Below are positions 6,390-10,305 of a stretch of DNA of 10,305 bases, piece by piece (positions within the stretch are counted from its first letter, which is position 1; each line of letters begins with the position of its first letter). The stretch comes from Chloroflexota bacterium. Lineage in GTDB: Bacteria; Chloroflexota; Ktedonobacteria; Ktedonobacterales; Ktedonobacteraceae. The stretch covers positions 1,782 to 12,086 of the forward strand of contig VBHV01000576.1 of the NCBI GenBank assembly GCA_005881995.1, written 5' to 3'. A program made the position numbers and the translations under genes. The notes under the pieces were generated by a model. That model was not told where the DNA came from. It worked only from the letters and a program-made list of their open reading frames with translations, and searched no databases.

Positions 6390-7724
6390 CTACAGGGTGA
6401 TGTTGAAGATCGTGCTGAGCAGCAATAACACGATCAGGATAGTGATGACGACGACGGTTGCCCAGGCGATGATGTTGAAGCCAAGTTTATTGACATGACG
6501 CCCCATCAAACGGCGATTGTTGACCAGCAGGATAATGAAGACCAGCAGAATGGGCAGCATGGCAGCATTCAAATCTTGCAGCACGATCAGCACTTGAATG
6601 ATGGGAAGTCCCGGTATGAGCGTAATCAGTACGCCCAGGACGATTAAGCCCGTGAAAATACTCTGGAAGACAGGAGCCTCGCTAAAGCTGCGTGAGACAC
6701 CTCGCTCAAAACCGAATGCTTCACAAATACCGTAAGCCGTAGAGAGGGGGAGAACAGCCGCCGCCAGGAGCGACGCTCCAAATAACCCAATGCCAAAGAG
6801 GTATCTTGCATACGGCCCGGCAAAAGCTTGTAACGAAAAGGCCGCATCTAACGCGGTTTGCACGTCACGATGGTTCACAAAGAGCGTCGCGCCTGTCGCA
6901 ATCACTACAAATCCCGCAATAAGCATAGCAAAGGCAGTACCGCTAAAGATATCGAGTTGTTCGTAGAAGTAGTCAGCGGTGGAAATACCTTTATCAGCAA
7001 CCGAGGATTGCACAAAAAACTGCATGTACGGGCTGATCGTAGTCCCTACGAGCGCGACCGCGGTGAGTAAATAGCCGCTATCTCGACTGAGAGAGGGCAA
7101 GATCAACTGATGGCCAATATCACCCCAGGCAGGATGGGCCGCGAATGCCGCCGGGATATAGGCAAGAAAGCCCAACGACATCAGCAAAAAGACTTTCTCT
7201 ACCCGGCGGTAGGAACCCTTAATTACAAGCCACCATAGAATCAGCCCGGCAAGCGGCACGACCAGATAGACGAAAGGAGTTCGCGTATCATTCGCCAGCA
7301 CCTGCACACTGGCGGCGATGCCAAGAAATTCAGAAACGGTTACGCCCGTATTGGCGATGAGCAGCGCCAGCATCGCCAGCACAGTCCAGCGCACGCCAAA
7401 TTGCTCGCGAATGAGATCGGCCAGGCCTTTGCCCGTCACCGTTCCCATACGAGCACACATCTCCTGCACGATTGCCAGGCAAAAACCGGAGATGGCGAGC
7501 GCCCACAGCAGACTATAGCCGTATCTTGCGCCGGACTGTGAAAATGTGGCGATGCCCCCTGCATCATTGCCGGCATTCGCGGCGATCAATCCCGGTCCCA
7601 ATACCGCAAGGAGGCGAAATAATCCGGAAGAACGACTTAAACGAAAACGCGGCCGCGCCTGCTTTTTCTGTTCAGCGCGGCCTTTGACCACAAGCTTCTG
7701 TGCTTCCTGGGGAGGTGTTTCCAT
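6390..7724 (-). CDS. Nramp-superfamily divalent metal transporter with non-canonical metal-site motifs
   Basis: Polytopic membrane protein of 444 residues with an N-terminal basic cytoplasmic tail (about 1-35) and roughly eleven hydrophobic segments, the Nramp (SLC11) layout. Family signatures seen: LGPGLIAANAGNDAGGIATFSQSGARYGYSLLWAL in TM1 (42-76, given here in pieces: GPGLIAANAG, NDAGG at 53-57, GYSLLW), QEMCARMG (87-94), TM6 TTISPYMQFFVQS (228-240), and VNNRRLMG (401-408). Classical Mn/Fe Nramps have DPGN in TM1 and a MPH core in TM6; here TM1 has NDAGG and the TM6 MPH is absent. This resembles what I recall of Nramp-related (NRMT) transporters proposed to carry magnesium, so the substrate may not be Mn or Fe. 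The ATG at 7724 has no close Shine-Dalgarno. A promoter lies 75 bp upstream, so it need not depend on cinA for transcription. Confidence 0.85.
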   Translation of the reverse strand: METPPQEAQKLVVKGRAEQKKQARPRFRLSRSSGLFRLLAVLGPGLIAANAGNDAGGIATFSQSGARYGYSLLWALAISGFCLAIVQEMCARMGTVTGKGLADLIREQFGVRWTVLAMLALLIANTGVTVSEFLGIAASVQVLANDTRTPFVYLVVPLAGLILWWLVIKGSYRRVEKVFLLMSLGFLAYIPAAFAAHPAWGDIGHQLILPSLSRDSGYLLTAVALVGTTISPYMQFFVQSSVADKGISTADYFYEQLDIFSGTAFAMLIAGFVVIATGATLFVNHRDVQTALDAAFSLQAFAGPYARYLFGIGLFGASLLAAAVLPLSTAYGICEAFGFERGVSRSFSEAPVFQSIFTGLIVLGVLITLIPGLPIIQVLIVLQDLNAAMLPILLVFIILLVNNRRLMGRHVNKLGFNIIAWATVVVITILIVLLLLSTIFNITL

Positions 7725-7798
7725 AGGTAGCGCACTCAGGAAAGAAGAGATGCAAAACTGCTCTGACCTGTTTTTCCTTTCCTCCTAGGTTGGTGCAG

Positions 7799-7827
7799 AT
7801 AATAGCATGCTCTCCCGAGAGTTGCAA
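7799..7827 (-). promoter_or_regulatory. Sigma-70-type promoter of the Nramp-like gene with a palindrome in the spacer
   Basis: On the - strand, TTGCAA (7827-7822) and TATTAT (7804-7799) are exactly 17 bp apart. The spacer contains a perfect inverted repeat CTCTC-GG-GAGAG (7821-7810). A site in this position would let a bound repressor block polymerase, as metal-responsive regulators do, but the regulator is not identifiable. A purine-rich AGGAGGAAAGG (7786-7776) lies in the predicted leader, about 50 nt before the annotated ATG. Confidence 0.55.
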
Positions 7828-7857
7828 GTTCAAAATAGCAGCGTAGCCCAGACTTCC

Positions 7858-9102
7858 CTATCGCTCTCCCTTTATCACGCCTTCAAGATGCAGGCGTAAT
7901 AAATTCAGCGCGGCCAGGACTGCGAGGCGTTTGTTGTCTTCGCGAGCGGCACGCCAGCCCGGCCCCATGCCGGTGACTACCCCCTCTGGCCCTTCAATGG
8001 CAATGTGCACTGTGCCAACAGGTTTATCCTCCTGCTTCTCCGGCCCGGCCACGCCGGTAATACCCAGCCCATAGTCGGCGTTAAATTGTTCGCGCATAGC
8101 ATGAGCCATGGCCCGCGCCGTCTCCTCGCTCACGACACCATAGCGATCTATGATTTCGGGCGGCAAACCCATTTGCACTTTGAGATCGGGGCTGTATGAT
8201 ACAACGCCTCCAATAAAGTGCTTGGAACTACCTGGATCATCGGTGATAGTACTCGCCAGCAGTCCACCGGTTACCGATTCCATGACGGCTAGCCACTGAT
8301 GGCGTTCTGAAAGGTACCTGCCTACCACTCTCTGCAGCGTATCTTTATCAACACCAAAGATATAATGCCCAAGGATCTGACGCACCTGCGCCTCCATAGC
8401 TGCCACCTGCTCTTCCGCTAGTTCACGAGTTTTGGCCTTCGCCGTAATACGCACATCAATAGCATCGGACTTGGCATAGGTAGCGATGGTCGGATTGGTG
8501 TTGTGCAGCAGGGCATCCAATTTCTCTTCTACCGTGGATTCACCCAGGCCCCAGACACGCAGGATGCGCGTAAAGATCAGGCCGCCGGCGTAGGGACTGA
8601 GGCGCGGGATGACTTCGTGTTCCCACATGTGATACATCTCTCGCGGCACCCCTGGCATGGCGACAATGATACGCCCATCCTTCTCAACCCACCAGCCTGG
8701 CGCCGTGCCCCGTGGATTAGGCAGCGCCTGGGCTGAAGGAATCAAGGTGGCCTGCTTGATGTTCCGCTCAGGCATCTGCGCGTGACGGACGGCAAATATC
8801 CTCCGTAATTCTTCTTCCAGGCGCGGGTCTACCTGCATCGTCTCGCCCAGGAGTGCGCTAATCGATTCGCGCGCAAGATCATCCTCCGTCGGTCCCAGGC
8901 CGCCCGTCATAATAATCAGTTCCGAGCGTTCCCAGGCTCGACGCAGCGTCTCAACGATACGTCCCTGGTTATCTCCCACCTGGGAGACAAAATAGAGATC
9001 GATCCCCAGCGACGCGAGGCTCTGGGCAAGATAGGTCGCGTTGGTATCGGTAATATGGCCCAGCAGTAGTTCAGTGCCACAGGAGAGTATTTCGGCGCGC
9101 AT
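7858..9102 (-). CDS. cinA: CinA: competence/damage-inducible protein A with nicotinamide-nucleotide amidohydrolase domain
   Basis: A 414-residue two-domain cytoplasmic protein of normal CinA length. The N-terminal MoaB/MogA-like domain (about 1-170) begins AEILSCGTELLLGHITDTN and contains TGGLGPTEDDLARE (66-79) and the GTAPGW and MPGVPREM segments (132-137, 149-156). The C-terminal PncC domain (about 255-410) shows ESVTGGLLAS (275-284) with the presumed nucleophile Ser276, GGVVSYSPDLK (298-308), YGVVSEETARAMA (321-333) and GITGVAGP (347-354). PncC deamidates nicotinamide mononucleotide to nicotinate mononucleotide for NAD recycling; the N-domain has been linked to ADP-ribose pyrophosphatase activity. 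The usual ESCTGG is ESVTGG here, with Val for Cys next to Ser276. The start has GGAGG (9111-9107) only 4 nt upstream. No recA or competence gene is visible nearby; the transporter gene follows on the same strand after 133 bp. Confidence 0.95.
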   Translation of the reverse strand: MRAEILSCGTELLLGHITDTNATYLAQSLASLGIDLYFVSQVGDNQGRIVETLRRAWERSELIIMTGGLGPTEDDLARESISALLGETMQVDPRLEEELRRIFAVRHAQMPERNIKQATLIPSAQALPNPRGTAPGWWVEKDGRIIVAMPGVPREMYHMWEHEVIPRLSPYAGGLIFTRILRVWGLGESTVEEKLDALLHNTNPTIATYAKSDAIDVRITAKAKTRELAEEQVAAMEAQVRQILGHYIFGVDKDTLQRVVGRYLSERHQWLAVMESVTGGLLASTITDDPGSSKHFIGGVVSYSPDLKVQMGLPPEIIDRYGVVSEETARAMAHAMREQFNADYGLGITGVAGPEKQEDKPVGTVHIAIEGPEGVVTGMGPGWRAAREDNKRLAVLAALNLLRLHLEGVIKGER

Positions 9103-9117
9103 GCATCCTCCAGTTAC

Positions 9118-9139
9118 GGGCGAGAGATTTCGCCCCTAC
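9118..9139 (-). repeat. 22-bp GTAGGGGC hairpin in the cinA leader
   Basis: On the - strand it reads GTAGGGGCGA, then AATCTC region, then TCGCCC; GGGCGA (9135-9130) pairs with TCGCCC (9123-9118) around a 6-nt loop. It starts GTAGGG(A/G)C followed by a self-complementary arm, as the 50-bp repeat units do, and may be a short member of the same style of repeat. It lies 6 nt upstream of the cinA Shine-Dalgarno and would be transcribed if the promoter is further out. Confidence 0.5.
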
Positions 9140-9228
9140 AGTGCTCATTTTAGCGGTTTGTGTCCATATCATATCACTTCTAGCGACAAAGGCCGTCTTT
9201 GCTAACAAACAGACTCTATATGCATTAC

Positions 9229-9275
9229 AATCAACATATTGTGCTCAAATCCATAAGAATGTCAATATGTTGTGC
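9229..9275 (+). promoter_or_regulatory. Tandem NrdR-box-like sites upstream of nrdJ
   Basis: Two 16-bp sites at 9229-9244 and 9260-9275 share TCAA-YATRTTGTGC (12 of 14 core bases identical) and start 31 bp apart, about three helical turns. Against the published-type NrdR consensus as I recall it (acaCwAtATaTwGtgt) they match at about 12 and 11 of 16 positions. NrdR, the nucleotide-sensing repressor of ribonucleotide reductase genes, typically binds paired boxes with this spacing. The boxes end 8 bp before the -35 element. The same bases also form a perfect 10-bp inverted repeat (9232-9241 and 9263-9272). Confidence 0.65.
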
Positions 9276-9283
9276 CAAAACCC

Positions 9284-9312
9284 TTGCAATTCCCGTTCTT
9301 TACAGGTATACT
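9284..9312 (+). promoter_or_regulatory. Sigma-70-type promoter of nrdJ
   Basis: TTGCAA (9284-9289) and TATACT (9307-9312) are separated by exactly 17 bp. Transcription would start near 9319, giving a leader of about 97 nt. The -35 hexamer is the same as that proposed for the Nramp-like gene. The NrdR-like boxes lie directly upstream. Confidence 0.6.
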
Positions 9313-9318
9313 GAGTTG

Positions 9319-9378
9319 CGGGTGTTAAAAAACATCCGGTATTTGCAAACGCATTCGCGACATACGCGCTATGTTGCG
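9319..9378 (+). other. Two consecutive stem-loops in the nrdJ leader
   Basis: The first is an 8-bp stem with one G-U pair, CGGGTGTT (9319-9326) with AACATCCG (9331-9338), around an AAAA loop; it would sit at the 5' end of the predicted transcript. The second is a 9-bp stem with one G-U pair, CGCGACATA (9356-9364) with TATGTTGCG (9370-9378), around CGCGC. Neither is followed by a U tract, so they are not obvious terminators. I see no cobalamin-riboswitch B12-box. Confidence 0.4.
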
Positions 9379-9415
9379 CCTGTTGTAGACGTAAAAAAAG
9401 AAGGAGCCATAGTCA

Positions 9416-10305
9416 ATGGTGGAACAGAAGACGAACACTACTGCCGCCCAGCAGAGTGTTGATGCCCTCGACCCTCAGCACATGACACACCTGGAAGGGA
9501 TTCGTCAAAAGGTATTCATGGATAGGTATTCGCTCAAGGACCCCGCCGGGCAACCACTCGAATTCTATCCCGAACAGCTCTGGGCGCGGGTAGCGCGAGG
9601 CATCGCCGCCGTAGAGAAGACCGAGGAGCTACAGGCCCACTGGGAAAAACGCTTTTACGAGGCGCTTTCCGATTTCCAGTTTGTGCCAGGTGGGCGCATC
9701 CTGGCAGGCGCAGGATCGGGCCACCAGGTCACATTCTATAACTGTATGCCACCTGACCAGGAAGTGCTTACAGCAGATGGTTATCGACCAATTTCCGAAA
9801 TCAAGATTGGCGATCTTGTGGTGACACATCGCAATCGTCTGCGCCCAGTATTGCATAAGTTTGAGCGCGAGACTGAGGAAGCACTCTACATCATCCGACC
9901 TAAGAAAATGGGCTACGATGATTTGCGCGTGACAGGCGACCACAAAGTATACGTTGTCCGCTCGGAATGGGTGAACACGCATAGGTCGCGTGATGGTCTT
10001 CGTTTGCAGCATGAGCCGGATTGGATTCCCGCCAAAGACATTAAACCTGGTGATTACGTTGCCGTCGCATATAACAGCGAGGAATCCTCTCCCGACACAA
10101 TCTCTCTCCAGGATTACGTTTCAGGATATGAGGTACAGGACGGCAAGCTCTTCAAAGCGACAACGCGCGGCTCTCATGGTTATGTATCAGATTGGGGAAC
10201 ACATTACAAGCTCAACAATAGTCTGACTCTCGATGGAGAATTGTGCTACCTGTTAGGGCGCTGGCTTGGTGACGGTTGTGTGACCCATCGCACCGGCACA
10301 GATAT
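9416..10305 (+). CDS. nrdJ: Adenosylcobalamin-dependent (class II) ribonucleotide reductase, N-terminal part, interrupted by an intein; 3'-truncated
   Basis: Class II reductases convert ribonucleotides to deoxyribonucleotides using a B12-derived thiyl radical, in the cytoplasm. The 296 residues in the window start MVEQKTNTTAAQ after AAGGAG (9401-9406) with 9-nt spacing. Residues 25-109 are the N-terminal extein, with VFMDRYSLKDPAGQ, the YPEQLWARVARGIAAVE segment and FVPGGRILAGAGSGHQVTFYN (89-109 in two parts: FVPGGRILAGAG, SGHQVTFYN), typical of NrdJ. In uninterrupted relatives this continues as C-Y-V-I-P; here Cys110 begins an intein instead (separate entry). The rest of the enzyme lies beyond the window. 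NrdR-like boxes, a promoter and leader hairpins precede it, and cinA diverges from it. Alternative nucleotide-reductase classes are less likely because the FVPGGRILAGAG/FYNC signature is of the B12-dependent type. Confidence 0.9.
   Translation, partial: MVEQKTNTTAAQQSVDALDPQHMTHLEGIRQKVFMDRYSLKDPAGQPLEFYPEQLWARVARGIAAVEKTEELQAHWEKRFYEALSDFQFVPGGRILAGAGSGHQVTFYNCMPPDQEVLTADGYRPISEIKIGDLVVTHRNRLRPVLHKFERETEEALYIIRPKKMGYDDLRVTGDHKVYVVRSEWVNTHRSRDGLRLQHEPDWIPAKDIKPGDYVAVAYNSEESSPDTISLQDYVSGYEVQDGKLFKATTRGSHGYVSDWGTHYKLNNSLTLDGELCYLLGRWLGDGCVTHRTGTD
9743..10305 (+). mobile_element. Intein inserted in NrdJ, with LAGLIDADG homing-endonuclease domain; C-terminal end outside window
   Basis: This self-splicing protein element begins at Cys110. 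Seen: block A, CMPPDQEVLTADG (110-122), then YRPISEIKIGDLV; block B, RVTGDHKVYV (171-180), with the splicing TxxH residues Thr173 and His176; AKDIKPGDYVAV (206-216), a typical segment before the endonuclease; and LCYLLGRWLGDG (277-288), which is the first LAGLIDADG (DOD) motif. The remaining endonuclease and the C-terminal HN/extein-Cys junction are outside the window, so activity cannot be judged. The N-terminal half carries all expected splicing residues and shows no frame break. Confidence 0.9.

Noticed and set aside
6365..6392. Rho-independent terminator after the transporter gene
   Set aside because: There is a short AATAAAAC-type tract on the - strand but no convincing GC-rich stem directly before it.
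9199..9462. 87-residue + strand frame ahead of nrdJ
   Set aside because: It covers the NrdR-like boxes, promoter and nrdJ start in another frame, has no ribosome-binding site, and looks like a chance frame.
9629..10012. 127-residue - strand frame at the extein/intein junction
   Set aside because: Antisense to clear NrdJ and intein motifs.

Overview
The window appears to be chromosomal DNA from a moderately GC-rich bacterium. I suspect a member of the Chloroflexota, of Ktedonobacteria type. That rests on gene content (a leucine-degradation acyl-CoA carboxylase set, a class II ribonucleotide reductase with an intein, a Tyr/Pro-rich leader fused to an M50 protease) and on 'GTAGGG(A/G)C' hairpin repeats between genes. 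It is an inference from recall, not a database result.

Region 1 (1-5238, + strand) is a catabolic operon. It holds the 3' part of a methylcrotonyl-CoA carboxylase beta subunit (mccB/liuB), a methylglutaconyl-CoA hydratase-type crotonase (liuC), the biotin-carrying alpha subunit (mccA/liuD) and a 3-hydroxyisobutyrate dehydrogenase-family reductase. The B-C-D order is that of the leucine/isovalerate (liu) pathway: the two carboxylase subunits make 3-methylglutaconyl-CoA and the hydratase makes HMG-CoA. The reductase resembles a valine-degradation enzyme. Two of the operon's gaps contain copies of a 50-bp G-rich repeat, once as a single unit and once as an inverted pair forming a 131-bp palindrome.

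Region 2 (5252-9102, - strand) holds three membrane or housekeeping genes that converge on the operon. In transcription order they are cinA (NMN amidohydrolase fused to a CinA N-domain), an Nramp-superfamily transporter with unusual metal-site motifs, and an M50 site-2-type intramembrane protease whose reading frame is broken by a -1 frameshift near 6046-6030.

Region 3 (9103-10305) is a 313-bp divergent intergenic region followed by the start of an adenosylcobalamin-dependent ribonucleotide reductase (nrdJ). The intergenic region contains a mini-hairpin in the cinA leader, a tandem pair of NrdR-box-like sites 31 bp apart, a good sigma-70-type promoter and two leader hairpins. After 109 residues nrdJ is interrupted, at what appears to be its first redox-active cysteine, by an intein with a LAGLIDADG endonuclease domain that runs off the window end.

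The most noteworthy items are the intein at the catalytic cysteine, the NrdR-type operator pair, the broken M50 gene, the repeat family with a covarying stem, and the non-canonical Nramp. I saw no CRISPR array, tRNA, rRNA or transposase gene.
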